Part shown: positions 1 to 9,726 of the stretch, piece after piece
How positions within the stretch are numbered: the stretch's first letter is position 1
How the letters are laid out: the number at the start of each line of letters is the position of its first letter
From: an uncultured Ignavibacteriota bacterium
GTDB lineage: Bacteria > Bacteroidota > Ignavibacteria > UBA10030 > UBA8401
DNA length: 64,000 nucleotides
Assembly: GCA_903861125.1 (NCBI GenBank)
Contig: CAIOTF010000012.1
Span: 1 to 64,000, forward strand
Reading direction: 5' to 3'
Program-made: the position numbers and the translations under genes
Notes under the pieces: generated by a model
Database searches by the model: none
Told to the model about the DNA's origin: nothing
What the model saw: only the letters and a program-made list of their open reading frames with translations

Positions 1-113
1 ATTTCACAATTGTTTTAAGGTTTGGCTTACCAATATAGCCAACAGACGCTAAAAAGTCAACGAAATCTTCCGATTTGCACCATGTTTTGAGAATATCCTA
101 ATATTCCCTCTTC

Positions 114-142
114 TTGACTGACCTTAGGCATTTCGGTATATT
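114..142 (+). promoter_or_regulatory. Putative sigma-70 promoter of clpC
   Basis: A TTGACT box at 114-119 and a TATATT box at 137-142 are separated by 17 bp, giving a predicted start near 149 and a leader of about 110 nt before clpC. No CIRCE-like or CtsR-like operator is evident in the leader. The call is by pattern only. Confidence 0.6.
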
Positions 143-181
143 CTTAAAAGAATGTCTTTTAGAAAGTTAATGAAGCATACA

Positions 182-202
182 ATTATTTATTTATTTATTT
201 AA
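182..202. repeat. Short TTTA microsatellite in the clpC leader
   Basis: About four to five tandem copies of a four-base ATTT unit lie between the predicted promoter and the clpC start. Tracts of this kind can change length by slippage, but it does not overlap the promoter boxes or the ribosome site, so any effect is speculative. Confidence 0.5.
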
Positions 203-261
203 AAGAAACGTACTGCGGAATTCGTCTGTTATAGAGGTAGTCATAAGAAAAGGAAAAAAAC

Positions 262-2769
262 ATGGAAGGTAATTTCTCAAATCGCGTTCAGGATGTTATC
301 CGCCTCAGCCGTGAGGAAGCCCTGCGTCTCGGTCACGATTACATCGGCACAGAGCATCTGCTGCTGGGTATCATCCGCGAAGGAGAAGGGATCGCAGTGA
401 AGATTCTGCGCAATCTCGGATGCGATCTTTATAAACTGAAAAAAGCTGTCGAAGATACCGTCCGCACATCGGGCGGTACGCTGACCATCGGAAATATTCC
501 GCTCACCAAACAGGCGGAAAAGGTTCTGAAAATAACCTATCTCGAAGCAAAATTATACAAGTCCGATGTGATCGGCACAGAACATCTGCTCCTCTCACTG
601 CTGCGCGACGACGATAATATCGCCGCTCAGATCATGCATCAGTTTGAAGTGCATTACGATAAAGTGCGTGCAGAACTGGACAACATTATCAGCGGAAAAC
701 CGTCCACACCGCCGGCCCAGGGAAGTCAGACACAGGAAAAGAAGCAGGAAAAATCGAAAACACCGGTGCTGGATAATTTCGGACGCGACCTGACGAAACT
801 TGCCGCGGAGTCGAAGCTTGATCCCGTGATCGGACGTGAAAAGGAAATTGAACGTGTCGCTCAGGTTCTTTCGCGGAGAAAGAAAAACAATCCCGTTCTG
901 ATCGGTGAGCCGGGCGTTGGGAAGACGGCGATTGCCGAAGGACTGGCGCTGCGCATCATCAACAAAAAAGTTTCGCGCGTGCTGCACGATAAGCGCGTTG
1001 TCACGCTCGATCTTGCCGCGCTTGTGGCGGGAACAAAATACCGCGGACAGTTTGAAGAGCGGATGAAAGCAGTAATGAACGAACTGGAAAAAGCCCGCGA
1101 TGTTATTCTGTTTATCGACGAGCTTCATACCATCGTCGGCGCCGGCGGCGCATCGGGATCACTTGATGCATCGAACATGTTTAAACCGGCTCTGTCACGC
1201 GGCGAACTGCAGTGCATCGGCGCAACCACGCTTGACGAGTACCGGCAGTTTATTGAAAAGGACGGCGCTCTCGACCGGCGGTTCCAAAAGATTATGGTCG
1301 ATCCTGCAAGCGTCGATGATACGATCCAGATCCTTGCGAATATCAAAGACAAATATGAACAGCATCACGGCGTACGCTACACGGATAAATCGATCGTTGC
1401 CGCCGTAAAATTAAGCGACCGGTACATTACGGACCGCAATTTGCCGGACAAAGCGATTGATGTGCTTGATGAAGCCGGAGCCCGGGTGCATCTGGCGAAC
1501 ATTGTTGTTCCCCAGGAGATACTGAAACTGGAAGAAGAAATTGAAAAGATAAAACTCTCGAAGAACAGCGTTGTGAAAAGTCAGAATTTTGAAGAAGCAG
1601 CGCGTCTGCGTGATCTGGAAAAGAAATTATTAAGCGACCTGGAAATTGCAAAGCGCGAATGGGAACTGAAGGCGCAATCGATGGTCTTTGAAGTAACGGA
1701 AGACCACATGTCCGACGTTGTCGCGATGATGACGAGCATTCCCGTAAACAAGATCGCCGAAGGGGAAACACAGAAACTGCTGAAGATGGATTCTGCTTTG
1801 AAATCCATTATTATCGGCCAGGATGAAGCAATCGAAAAGCTGACCAAGGCAATCCGCCGCGCGCGTTCGGGGTTGAAGGATCCTAAACGTCCCATCGGTT
1901 CGTTTATTTTCCTCGGTCCGACCGGTGTGGGAAAAACGGAACTGGCAAAATCGCTTGCTCGCTATCTTTTTGATTCGGATGATTCGCTTATCCGCGTTGA
2001 TATGAGCGAGTATATGGAAAAATTCTCCGTCTCCCGTCTTGTCGGCGCTCCTCCCGGTTATGTGGGATATGAAGAAGGGGGCCAATTAACGGAAAAAGTA
2101 CGGCGCAAACCGTATTCCGTTGTGCTGCTGGATGAAATTGAAAAAGCTCATCCCGACGTTTTCAACATTCTCCTTCAGGTACTCGATGACGGTCAGCTGA
2201 CCGACTCGCTCGGACGCAAGGTTGATTTTAAGAACACGATCCTGATCATGACGTCCAACATCGGAGCACGCGACATTAAGGTGTCGAAAGGATTCGGATT
2301 CGGCGAAGAGAATGTCGGCGACAAATACAAGCACATGAAAGATACTATCGATGAAGCGGTGAAACGGGTGTTCAATCCCGAATTTTTGAACCGTATCGAC
2401 GATACGATCGTTTTCCATCAATTGAACAAGGAAGATATCGCCAAGATCATCGACATTCAGGTGAAGGAACTGTTCAAGCGGATGAGCACCATGAACATCT
2501 CCATTGAACTTACGAAACAGGCGAAGGAATTTCTTGCGGAAAAAGGATACGATGTACTCTTCGGCGCACGTCCGCTGCGGCGCGCACTGCAGAAATATGT
2601 GGAAGATCCTGTTGCCGAGGAGATTCTAAAAGGAACCTATACCGAAGGAAGCGTCATCAAAGTAAAACTGAACAAGAAAAAAGATGAACTTACCTTCACC
2701 TCGGGAAATCAGCCGGATGACAACGGCGGCGAAGCACCGGAAGAACTGAAACAGGAAGATGCTGTGTAA
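262..2769 (+). CDS. clpC: ATP-dependent Clp protease ATPase subunit ClpC
   Basis: Class I Hsp100/AAA+ unfoldase that feeds substrates to ClpP in the cytoplasm. The 835 residues show two N-terminal Clp repeats (about 5-140), a first Walker A GEPGVGKT at 215-222, a UVR motif around 442-460 ([15 protein letters not shown]) in the middle domain, and a second Walker A GPTGVGKT at 552-559 followed by the C-terminal small domain. The UVR middle region and the double N-repeat mark it as ClpC rather than ClpB or ClpA. The ATG has an AAAGGAAA ribosome site. It stands alone: no ctsR, mcsA or mcsB lies next to it, and it is followed by a strong bidirectional terminator. Confidence 0.97.
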   Translation: MEGNFSNRVQDVIRLSREEALRLGHDYIGTEHLLLGIIREGEGIAVKILRNLGCDLYKLKKAVEDTVRTSGGTLTIGNIPLTKQAEKVLKITYLEAKLYKSDVIGTEHLLLSLLRDDDNIAAQIMHQFEVHYDKVRAELDNIISGKPSTPPAQGSQTQEKKQEKSKTPVLDNFGRDLTKLAAESKLDPVIGREKEIERVAQVLSRRKKNNPVLIGEPGVGKTAIAEGLALRIINKKVSRVLHDKRVVTLDLAALVAGTKYRGQFEERMKAVMNELEKARDVILFIDELHTIVGAGGASGSLDASNMFKPALSRGELQCIGATTLDEYRQFIEKDGALDRRFQKIMVDPASVDDTIQILANIKDKYEQHHGVRYTDKSIVAAVKLSDRYITDRNLPDKAIDVLDEAGARVHLANIVVPQEILKLEEEIEKIKLSKNSVVKSQNFEEAARLRDLEKKLLSDLEIAKREWELKAQSMVFEVTEDHMSDVVAMMTSIPVNKIAEGETQKLLKMDSALKSIIIGQDEAIEKLTKAIRRARSGLKDPKRPIGSFIFLGPTGVGKTELAKSLARYLFDSDDSLIRVDMSEYMEKFSVSRLVGAPPGYVGYEEGGQLTEKVRRKPYSVVLLDEIEKAHPDVFNILLQVLDDGQLTDSLGRKVDFKNTILIMTSNIGARDIKVSKGFGFGEENVGDKYKHMKDTIDEAVKRVFNPEFLNRIDDTIVFHQLNKEDIAKIIDIQVKELFKRMSTMNISIELTKQAKEFLAEKGYDVLFGARPLRRALQKYVEDPVAEEILKGTYTEGSVIKVKLNKKKDELTFTSGNQPDDNGGEAPEELKQEDAV

Positions 2770-2787
2770 GTACAACCGAACGTTAAC

Positions 2788-2829
2788 AAAACACAAATCC
2801 CAATCAGATACGATTGGGATTTGTGTTTT
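2788..2829. terminator. Bidirectional terminator between clpC and the flavin reductase
   Basis: A perfect 18-bp inverted repeat (2788-2805 with 2812-2829) around a 6-nt loop. It has an A-rich 5' arm and a T-rich 3' arm, so it can end transcription from both convergent genes. The arm contains ACACAAATCCC, shared with the terminators near 26931 and 35023. Confidence 0.9.
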
Positions 2830-2854
2830 AAAGAGAAACTGTACTCACGGCATA

Positions 2855-3736
2855 TCAACCATACGATTCGTAGGTGATCCGGTCTTTTGCAATATTCAGT
2901 TCCCGTAAACCGGCAAGCGCGCTTTCCAAAAACCGGGGCTGCGGTTCCTCCCCTTTTGCTTTTGCCGCATTTCTATCGTGGGATGTAATAGCCGGACCGC
3001 ACACATACACGTGAGCATTGCTTTGCTCTGGGATCAATTCACGCATAAGTTCCGCGGTTATTCTTCCTTTACGTACGGACTCCGTATAGCGGAACGAATC
3101 GGATTCCCGCGTTAATGAATGTACCACACGAAGACGATCCGGGTGTTTCATCTCAAGATCGGTCAGCGCATCCCGGAAGATGATATCGTCCCACGTTTTA
3201 TTGGCATACATAAACGTATGCCGCAGTTTCGGATAATTGGCCAACGCAAATTTCAGCATCGCATAATTCGGCACACTGCCCGAGCCTGCGCACACATGCA
3301 CAAGATGATCTGTTTGTGACTCTATATCATCAGGAAGCGTATACGGGCCGGTGAATCCGGTAACAACAAGATGCATTCCGCGCACGGTTTGCTTTACCAG
3401 CAGCGGCGACAGCAGCGGAGGATATTTTGTTGCGCCGGATGTATACCGTTCTTCTTTTACTGTAATTGCAATATATTTTTCATGGGGTGAGGAACACATT
3501 GAGTATGCTCTCGGGGGTTCTTTTTTTCCCTTGAGATCTTCAAGGAATGCAGTAAACCGGCCTAACGCTTCAAACTGATGGGGATCGATCGTGAGAAAAT
3601 GTCCCGCTTTGTAATCCAAACGGTCGTTTCCGGTGAAGAGAACCAGCGTTGTGGTATCATGTGCTTCTTCTATCGTATCTGCTACCATCACCTCCAATTC
3701 TTTTATTCGCTTTCGTTCCTGCGGATCTTTATTCAT
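2855..3736 (-). CDS. FAD/NAD(P)-binding oxidoreductase of the ferredoxin-NADP reductase fold
   Basis: Predicted cytoplasmic flavoprotein that moves electrons between NAD(P)H and an unidentified partner. The 293 residues contain the FAD-binding signature RAYSMCSSP near residue 100, a nucleotide-binding CAGSGSVP stretch near 170, and a C-terminal CGPAITSHD segment typical of the NAD half of these enzymes. There is no 2Fe-2S cysteine cluster, so it is the bare reductase module and not a PaaE-like or Hmp-like fusion. An AGGGGTG ribosome site precedes the ATG. No redox partner is encoded nearby, so the substrate cannot be told from context. Confidence 0.8.
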   Translation of the reverse strand: MNKDPQERKRIKELEVMVADTIEEAHDTTTLVLFTGNDRLDYKAGHFLTIDPHQFEALGRFTAFLEDLKGKKEPPRAYSMCSSPHEKYIAITVKEERYTSGATKYPPLLSPLLVKQTVRGMHLVVTGFTGPYTLPDDIESQTDHLVHVCAGSGSVPNYAMLKFALANYPKLRHTFMYANKTWDDIIFRDALTDLEMKHPDRLRVVHSLTRESDSFRYTESVRKGRITAELMRELIPEQSNAHVYVCGPAITSHDRNAAKAKGEEPQPRFLESALAGLRELNIAKDRITYESYG

Positions 3737-3771
3737 CGTACACCCCTTTTTTTGTTAAAGAATATTGTTGA

Positions 3772-4545
3772 TTATTTTGACTCCGCCAGCCGTACCTTAA
3801 ACCAAAAATCCAATGGTGCTCTATTTTCTCCGCGTTTCACTTCTCCTTCTCCGTCTTTTCTTGTACCGCCACCGTGCCCCATTCCGCCGGCAGGATATCC
3901 CCCGGCTCTGTTGTCGGTGCCTACTAAATCAGCGGACATATCTTCTTTTTTCCGGGATTTCATTTCCCCTGTTTCAAGCGTAATACCGATCACCGGCCCG
4001 GCAGCAGTCCACTGCATGGGATTGTCCGGATTTTCCTTCAACGGGATCCTGCATTCCATTATCATACTTTCCGGCGTGCGCGACGTTGCAAATTGAATAC
4101 CATTACGTTCAACAATTGGAACAAAGACCGGTTCTTTCTTTCCTTTCGTCAGCACGCCTATTTCGGTGACCGCAGCAGAAACAGGCTGCTGATCGTTCTC
4201 CGAAATGTCTTCCCGCTGTACCGGTTTTCCCGGAATCCGGATGCCGTATGATTTACTGTCACTGCCGTTCGGATCGAGCCAAATTGTAAGGCCTGCCATC
4301 CGGATATTCCGGATCTGCTGCCGGTCAACAATTTTTAGGAAGAGGTACAGATACTCCTCATCGTTGCGAACACCAAGAAGTATATTCTGCTGGTTTAGAT
4401 AGAACGTTTTATTGTTCCAGTCTTTCTCGTCACCATCAACAATGATATTCTTATCTTCCCTGGATGAATTGACAAGCAGAATAGGCGAGCAGCCCGTAAA
4501 GAATAGAATGGTATACAGCAATGTTACAAATATTGTTTTCATCAT
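3772..4545 (-). CDS. Lipoprotein with a CBM9-like beta-sandwich domain
   Basis: The 257-residue product starts with a short hydrophobic signal peptide ending in a lipobox (FFTGC), so it should be lipid-anchored. Residues about 30-190 resemble family-9 carbohydrate-binding/DOMON-like sandwiches: an opening VDGDEKDWNN, then alternating hydrophobic strands with YLYLFLKI and a WLDPNGSDSK segment. A glycine-rich low-complexity stretch (GGYPAGGMGHGGG) lies before the last strand. Function is unknown; these domains bind sugars or haem in other proteins. Two adjacent ATGs exist at the start (4545 and 4542). It is separated from mutS by 77 bp and could be transcribed from the mutS side. Confidence 0.65.
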   Translation of the reverse strand: MMKTIFVTLLYTILFFTGCSPILLVNSSREDKNIIVDGDEKDWNNKTFYLNQQNILLGVRNDEEYLYLFLKIVDRQQIRNIRMAGLTIWLDPNGSDSKSYGIRIPGKPVQREDISENDQQPVSAAVTEIGVLTKGKKEPVFVPIVERNGIQFATSRTPESMIMECRIPLKENPDNPMQWTAAGPVIGITLETGEMKSRKKEDMSADLVGTDNRAGGYPAGGMGHGGGTRKDGEGEVKRGENRAPLDFWFKVRLAESK

Positions 4546-4622
4546 TTTCTTTCGGTGGCGTTCTGTGCAGACAACATCAATGAGGGACTGGTCGATCGGT
4601 GAATCATCATTACGACGACAGA

Positions 4623-7349
4623 TTACAAATTTTCTTTTACCTTTGCCAGAAATTTTAACGCTTCCATCGGTGTCATGGCATTGATGTCGAGTTTTTTAAT
4701 GGCATCACGCAGTTCGTCATCCTTCATCTGGAACATCGTGATCTGCGGCGTATTGGCGATCTTTGCGGCATGCCGTTTTATTTTCCGGACATCCAAAGGA
4801 TCCGCCGGCTGTTCACCGTGCGGCGTCAATTGCGATGCTTCAAGATTCTCGAGTATCTTTTTTGCGCGGTCTGTCAGAGACACAGGCAGACCGGCCATCA
4901 TCGCCACCTGAATTCCGTAGGAATGGTCGGCTGTGCCCGGCGTAACAGTGTGAAGGAAAACTACTTTGTCGCCGTACTCTTTCACGTCCACTTTGTAATT
5001 TTTGATCCGCGGATAGAGTGATGCAAGTTCATTCAACTCGTGATAATGCGTAGCAAATAATGTCCGTGCGCAAATCTGTTCGTGCAGGTATTCCGTTAAT
5101 GCCCACGCGATAGAAATGCCGTCGAACGTACTTGTGCCGCGGCCGACCTCATCAAGCAGGATCAGACTCCGCCTGGTTGCGCGGTTGACGATGTTCGCCG
5201 CCTCATGCATCTCTACAAGAAACGTGCTTTCCCCGCTCGTAATGTTATCGCTGGCACCAACGCGGGTAAAAATATTGTCTACCAATCCGATCACCGCACG
5301 TTTTGCAGGAACAAAACTTCCGATGTGTGCAAGCAGAACAATCAATCCCGCCTGTCGCAGGTAGGAGGATTTACCGCTCATATTCGGTCCGGTAATGATC
5401 AATATCTGCTGATCTTTTGTGTCTAATTGGACGGTATTCGGTATATACTGCTCTCCAACGGGAAGCATTTGTTCGATGACTGGATGTCTTCCCTCCTCTA
5501 TAATAAGTGCATCACTTTCATTCACTTCGGGAAGTGTATATTTGTTCTCCACAGCCGTCTGCGCAAGTGAAACCAAACAGTCCAAAGCAGCGATCTGCTG
5601 AGCATTGGATTGGATAACGCCGGCAAATTGCGAAGCATACAAACGCAGTTCGTTGAAAAGTCTGATCTCGATCGCAAGAATCTTTTCATCGGCATTGAGC
5701 ACTTTGTCTTCGTACTCTTTCAGTTCCGGCGTGATGTACCGTTCTGCATTGGTCATCGTCTGCTTGCGAATGTAATCATTCGGGATTTTATCTTTGTGCG
5801 TATGCGTAATCTCGATAAAATATCCGAACACATTGTTGAATCCGATCTTCAGCGACGAAATCCCTGTCCGCTCCCGTTCTTTTATCTGGAGATTGGCGAT
5901 CCAATCTTTCGCCGAAAATGATAATGACCGGAGTTCATCTAATTCCGCATTGAATCCTTTGCGAATGATACCGCCATCCTCAAATTTCATCGGCGGATCG
6001 TCGGCAATGGCGCGCGTGATTGCGTCGGTCAGTTCTACCAGTTGCTGAAGTTGAGAATTGATATCATTCAACGTATGACCATCCTGGGCATTTACCCGCC
6101 TTGATTCATCATTTGGCGGGAGCGAGTCGTTTTTTGACGAGCGCGACGAAGGATCGCCCTTCAACATGTTCGTCTTCGACGAACTGCTCAGGATAACTTT
6201 CAATTTGGGAATACTCTGTAATATTCTCTTCAGCGCCAGCATCTCGCGCGGATTTGCGCGGCTTGTTGCAATACGTGCGATCAGGCGTTCCATATCGCCG
6301 ATTTCGGAAAGTTCAGTTTGAAGGTCTGTGCGAAGCGAAGAATGTTCAACCAGGTATTGTACGCCGCTTGCCCGCCACTGTATCTGGCCGATCTTCTTCA
6401 AGGGATTGTTCACCCACTTTTTAAGCAGGCGTCCCCCCATCGGCGTGTTTGTTTTGTCGAGCACCGAAAATAATGTGCCGTCGAGAGAACCGCCGAGCGA
6501 TGAGGTGATCTCCAGATTCCGTTTTGTTGCCGGATCGAGTACGATCGTCTCCTCCACGGAATAAGGGACGATCTTCTGGATATGTGCAAGATTTGCCTTT
6601 TGCGTTTCGTTCAGATAATGCATCACGCCGCCGGCGGCAATAATGCCGATGCTCATCGATTCAATGCCGAAGCCTTTCAGCGACTGCGTTTTAAAATGCT
6701 GAAGAAGTTTTTCGTTTCCGTAATCGTACTGAAAAAGCCAATCGTCGAGCGACGTATACATGCCCTTGTAGTGTGCTGCAAGAAGCTGCTGGAACGATTC
6801 CTTATCCCGTTTCTGCACAAGCAGTTCTGACGGAGCGACAGAGCCCAGTATCTCCGGAAGCTGGCGGAACGGAAATTCTGACACAGAAAATTCACCGGTG
6901 GAGATATCGACGAATGAAAAACCGATCGGATCGTTGGCGGCGGCAATGGCGCTCGGCAATGCAACGCAGGCAAGATAATTGTTCTGCTTTTGTTCAAGGA
7001 TCTTGTCGGAGAACGAAACACCCGGCGTCACAACTTCGATCACATCACGTTTAACAAGTCCTTTAGCAAACTTCGGATCTTCCAACTGTTCGCATACCGC
7101 TACACGAAGTCCAGCCTTCAATAATTTTGGTAAATATGTCTCCAGTGCATGATAGGGAAATCCTGCCAGCGGAGTTTCGCCCACATCTCCCGCTTTGCCG
7201 CGGCGGGTCAGTGTAATTCCCAGCACTTTCGATGTTGTTTTTGCATCCTCGTCGAATGTTTCGTAGAAATCCCCCATCCTGAAAAGCAGGATCGTATCCG
7301 GATATTTCGCCTTTACGGAGGCGTATTGTTTCATTAAGGGGGTGGACAT
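4623..7349 (-). CDS. mutS: DNA mismatch repair protein MutS
   Basis: Recognises mismatches and recruits MutL. The 908 residues carry the mismatch-contacting F-x-E (FRMGDFYETF) near the N-terminus, the connector and core domains, Walker A GPNMSGKS at 654-661, the DEVGRGTSTFDG Walker B region and the ATHYHEL switch. Between core helices, residues about 388-424 form an extra Ser/Asn/Asp-rich stretch that the family does not normally have; the DNA encoding it is rich in hairpins (listed separately). No strong ribosome site is visible; an in-frame ATG five codons later is an alternative start. No mutL is in the window. Confidence 0.96.
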   Translation of the reverse strand: MSTPLMKQYASVKAKYPDTILLFRMGDFYETFDEDAKTTSKVLGITLTRRGKAGDVGETPLAGFPYHALETYLPKLLKAGLRVAVCEQLEDPKFAKGLVKRDVIEVVTPGVSFSDKILEQKQNNYLACVALPSAIAAANDPIGFSFVDISTGEFSVSEFPFRQLPEILGSVAPSELLVQKRDKESFQQLLAAHYKGMYTSLDDWLFQYDYGNEKLLQHFKTQSLKGFGIESMSIGIIAAGGVMHYLNETQKANLAHIQKIVPYSVEETIVLDPATKRNLEITSSLGGSLDGTLFSVLDKTNTPMGGRLLKKWVNNPLKKIGQIQWRASGVQYLVEHSSLRTDLQTELSEIGDMERLIARIATSRANPREMLALKRILQSIPKLKVILSSSSKTNMLKGDPSSRSSKNDSLPPNDESRRVNAQDGHTLNDINSQLQQLVELTDAITRAIADDPPMKFEDGGIIRKGFNAELDELRSLSFSAKDWIANLQIKERERTGISSLKIGFNNVFGYFIEITHTHKDKIPNDYIRKQTMTNAERYITPELKEYEDKVLNADEKILAIEIRLFNELRLYASQFAGVIQSNAQQIAALDCLVSLAQTAVENKYTLPEVNESDALIIEEGRHPVIEQMLPVGEQYIPNTVQLDTKDQQILIITGPNMSGKSSYLRQAGLIVLLAHIGSFVPAKRAVIGLVDNIFTRVGASDNITSGESTFLVEMHEAANIVNRATRRSLILLDEVGRGTSTFDGISIAWALTEYLHEQICARTLFATHYHELNELASLYPRIKNYKVDVKEYGDKVVFLHTVTPGTADHSYGIQVAMMAGLPVSLTDRAKKILENLEASQLTPHGEQPADPLDVRKIKRHAAKIANTPQITMFQMKDDELRDAIKKLDINAMTPMEALKFLAKVKENL
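6080..6184. repeat. Hairpin-rich repeat-like insertion inside mutS
   Basis: Within the mutS frame there are three short hairpins in a row: CCCGCC 6095-6100 with GGCGGG 6115-6120; a weak TCGT/ACGA stem around 6127-6140; and a perfect 7-bp stem 6168-6174 with 6178-6184 (3-nt loop). The encoded residues (about 388-424) are low-complexity and polar. This looks like a small palindromic element inserted in frame, comparable in principle to Rickettsia palindromic elements. No second copy is obvious in the window. Confidence 0.6.
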
Positions 7350-7391
7350 ATTACATTACACGATAGAAAGACTAAGGGATTTTCGATATTA

Positions 7392-7424
7392 AAACCTCTG
7401 AAATCGTTAAGATTTCAGAGGTTT
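7392..7424 (-). terminator. Terminator-like hairpin upstream of mutS
   Basis: A perfect 14-bp inverted repeat (7392-7405 with 7411-7424) with a 5-nt loop. On the minus strand it is followed by a short T-rich run, so it should separate the membrane-protein genes at 7518-8985 from mutS. Confidence 0.75.
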
Positions 7425-7517
7425 CACGATTGGTTTCAAGGTAAAAAAATAAAGAGGGGGAAACAAGGATCAAGTCCGGTCGACATGAAGATTTTCACGC
7501 CGTCATTAATACCCGCA

Positions 7518-8351
7518 CTATTTTTTTTGTGTTATTATGTAATTGGCAGGATAGATTGTCAGTTCATACTCAACAAGGTGATCGGAATCTTTTGGATTAT
7601 ACGGCTGCTTGGGAATTATTTTGTTGCCAAGAAAAAGTATTTGTATCGCAGTATCGGCTTCGCTCGGCAGCATAATGAAGCGGCCCAGCGATGTTGTCTC
7701 CTTGAATCCAAGATCATCCAGTTTCACACTCCTCTTTCCTTTCATGAAACTATTTCCGCCACCGCCATCTGCAACCGGAAAAATATAGTACTGTTGTGCC
7801 TTAAATGAAATATCCACCAATTGCCGGGCGATATCATCTCTGTATTGTGACAAAGCATTATCGTTTTTCATCATTGAAAATACAGAACTCGAAGCGAAGA
7901 AGGTTGCTAACGCAAATCCCGAATATAACAGACACCAGCCGGCTGTGATAGTGACAAGTATCCGCAATGGAAGCGGGGTTCGCTTTTCGTGTACCGCATA
8001 TGAACTGATCTTTTTCCGCAGCAAGATGTACGTTGTCGGTGCCAAGACGAATGTAAAATAGATTGAAATAAAGACACTGACATATGACATTAATCCTACT
8101 TCGGATAACGGTTTTCCGGAAAATTCTGCGATGCCGTTCGCAACAGTTATGTAGCCAGCAGAGTATGGTGCAACGTGTTCCAGCCAATCCATCCATCCGC
8201 GAAAGGCAAAGAAAGTATTGAACGGCATTTGCGGGATAGCGATGAATGCTTTTACGAGCACTGCCATCAGCACAAATACGGATCCCGCAAAAAACATGAA
8301 CTGCCAGGAAGAGACGATTGATTTCTTTTTCATATCAATTGGTTCGTTCAT
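7518..8351 (-). CDS. Integral membrane protein of unknown function
   Basis: I do not recognise the family. The 277 residues show hydrophobic helices near 13-35, 84-110 and 128-152, then a soluble C-terminal part of about 110 residues with a glycine patch (DGGGGNSF) and strand-like segments. Its start overlaps the end of the next upstream gene by 17 bp, so the two are probably translated together and may form one complex. No enzyme motif is visible. The terminator-like hairpin at 7392-7424 follows the pair. Confidence 0.6.
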   Translation of the reverse strand: MNEPIDMKKKSIVSSWQFMFFAGSVFVLMAVLVKAFIAIPQMPFNTFFAFRGWMDWLEHVAPYSAGYITVANGIAEFSGKPLSEVGLMSYVSVFISIYFTFVLAPTTYILLRKKISSYAVHEKRTPLPLRILVTITAGWCLLYSGFALATFFASSSVFSMMKNDNALSQYRDDIARQLVDISFKAQQYYIFPVADGGGGNSFMKGKRSVKLDDLGFKETTSLGRFIMLPSEADTAIQILFLGNKIIPKQPYNPKDSDHLVEYELTIYPANYIITQKK

Positions 8352-8985
8352 ATTTCACTCCGTTTTTGGACAGCGTTGAGCGATATTGCAATTTACCGGT
8401 ATGCCCTGATGCATTCTTAAAATGTTCATCAATTCCGCGCGCCGTCGTATCGATGCAGATATATTGAACGACTGAGTCTCCCTGGTATGATACATAGGTC
8501 ATAATATCGAACTCCCTGACATAATCTTTTAACGGTGGATATTTGTTGAACGACCCGTCCGCAATAGATGCACCGTACATTTCCCGGAATATTGTTTCCA
8601 TTTTTTTTCCTTTTTCCGGCTGACGATAATACGCACGGAGCGTCGGCATCATGGTTCCATAGATCTTGTCCGTAATGATAATCCCGGATCCGATCACCGT
8701 TCTGATCTTCAGAAGCGTCTGCCGTTGATACGTCGTCATTGTATAATGCTTTTCTGACTCAAGTGCGAATCCGGCGATAAGCATAACACAGACAATACCT
8801 GTAATGACATCTTCCTTGCGGGATGAGCTTTGCTTTAAAGAATATAGAGAGAGAGCAAGCAAGAATAATGCAGCTCCGGCAGCTCCGGCGATGATCGAGC
8901 CCCAAAGATCGTACGGATTATAAAAAGCAACGTATGGAATGCCGATGGCGAGCAGACCTGCTCCATACCAATAGATATATTTCAT
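8335..8985 (-). CDS. Integral membrane protein of unknown function
   Basis: I do not recognise the family. The 216 residues have three predicted helices in the first 80 residues (about 3-24, 28-48, 62-79) and then a soluble domain of about 130 residues that may face the periplasm. A near-perfect AAAGGAGG ribosome site sits just before the ATG, so the start is secure. It is the first gene of a two-gene unit with the overlapping 277-residue membrane protein. Fusion of helices to a small soluble domain suggests an envelope role, but nothing specific can be assigned. Confidence 0.6.
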   Translation of the reverse strand: MKYIYWYGAGLLAIGIPYVAFYNPYDLWGSIIAGAAGAALFLLALSLYSLKQSSSRKEDVITGIVCVMLIAGFALESEKHYTMTTYQRQTLLKIRTVIGSGIIITDKIYGTMMPTLRAYYRQPEKGKKMETIFREMYGASIADGSFNKYPPLKDYVREFDIMTYVSYQGDSVVQYICIDTTARGIDEHFKNASGHTGKLQYRSTLSKNGVKYERTN

Positions 8986-9040
8986 GAAGCCTCCTTTATA
9001 ATAACTGATGTTACGCAGAAAGTATGAAAGTAATTAAAAA

Positions 9041-9266
9041 ATGGTTCGGCGCCAGCCCGCTGCGCATTCTGGCGGGCGGCGCAACAACCATGTTCATCTC
9101 CGAAGGAGTCCTTTCCCAAGGGGACCACTTTGCGGCGGACCTGAGCAAATGCCGATGTTGTTTACCGGCATGCGCCTCCCGAAGGGATGCCTTTCACGAA
9201 GCGACCACTTCGTGGCGGCAGAAGGATGAACTAATATATTACGGTTGCGCCTTGCTCACCATGAAC
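9041..9266. repeat. Multi-hairpin interspersed repeat, copy A
   Basis: Nearly identical to the element at 12321-12503. It opens with a GC-rich hairpin (9049-9060 with 9072-9082, one bulged base) and carries imperfect inverted ends: GCGCAAC 9079-9085 and GTTCATC 9092-9098 against GATGAAC 9225-9231 and GTTGCGC 9244-9250. A 44-bp block at 9177-9220, absent from copy B, is a diverged second copy of the unit at 9098-9139. The open reading frames across it are by-products of base composition. It behaves like a REP/MITE-type non-autonomous element. Confidence 0.85.
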
Positions 9267-9301
9267 AGTATTAATGATTTGCGTAACATCTGATAGTAAT
9301 T

Positions 9302-9715
9302 TCAATTGACGTCAAAAGAGATCGTTTGCTGTTGACGGGAAATATTGACCGATTGAAGAAATTGATCTGATAAATATTTTTCCTGAATGTTCCCGACAAC
9401 GTACATAAAGAGCGTCATCATGATCACCGCGCCTATGGAATATACTGCCGTTGGAATTGAAATCGTCAGGGTTCTGTTCCGAAATTGTGAAGCTGTTTCT
9501 TTCATTCCCAGAACTTCAAACTTTCGGTCCATCGCATGCGGAACCGTATCATATGCCAATTCTTTCACCGCGTCGTGGATTGTTTTCGTATCGATAAAGA
9601 ATTCCCTGCACAGTTCGCATTCCGACAGATGCCGGAACAACGCTTGCTGCAATTCTTTCGGCAGTTCATTATCCATAAACTGACTGATCTGTTCCTGAAT
9701 TTTTTGATGGTCCAT
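9302..9715 (-). CDS. Anti-sigma factor with zinc-finger domain
   Basis: The 137-residue protein has an N-terminal ZAS-type zinc-binding motif (HLSECELC, H-x3-C-x2-C) at about residues 29-36 and one transmembrane helix near 98-118, then a short periplasmic tail of about 25 residues. This is the layout of membrane anti-sigma factors that hold an ECF sigma factor until an envelope signal arrives. Its gene starts 11 bp after the ECF sigma gene, with an AAGGAGA ribosome site in the gap, so the two are co-transcribed and cognate. The signal sensed is unknown. Confidence 0.85.
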   Translation of the reverse strand: MDHQKIQEQISQFMDNELPKELQQALFRHLSECELCREFFIDTKTIHDAVKELAYDTVPHAMDRKFEVLGMKETASQFRNRTLTISIPTAVYSIGAVIMMTLFMYVVGNIQEKYLSDQFLQSVNISRQQQTISFDVN

Positions 9716-9726
9716 ATTATTTCTCC

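Noticed and set aside
9024-9293. Open frames across the repeat element, copy A (up to 89 codons)
   Set aside because: They coincide with the multi-hairpin repeat, and the same frame is broken in copy B by indels, so no protein is under selection.
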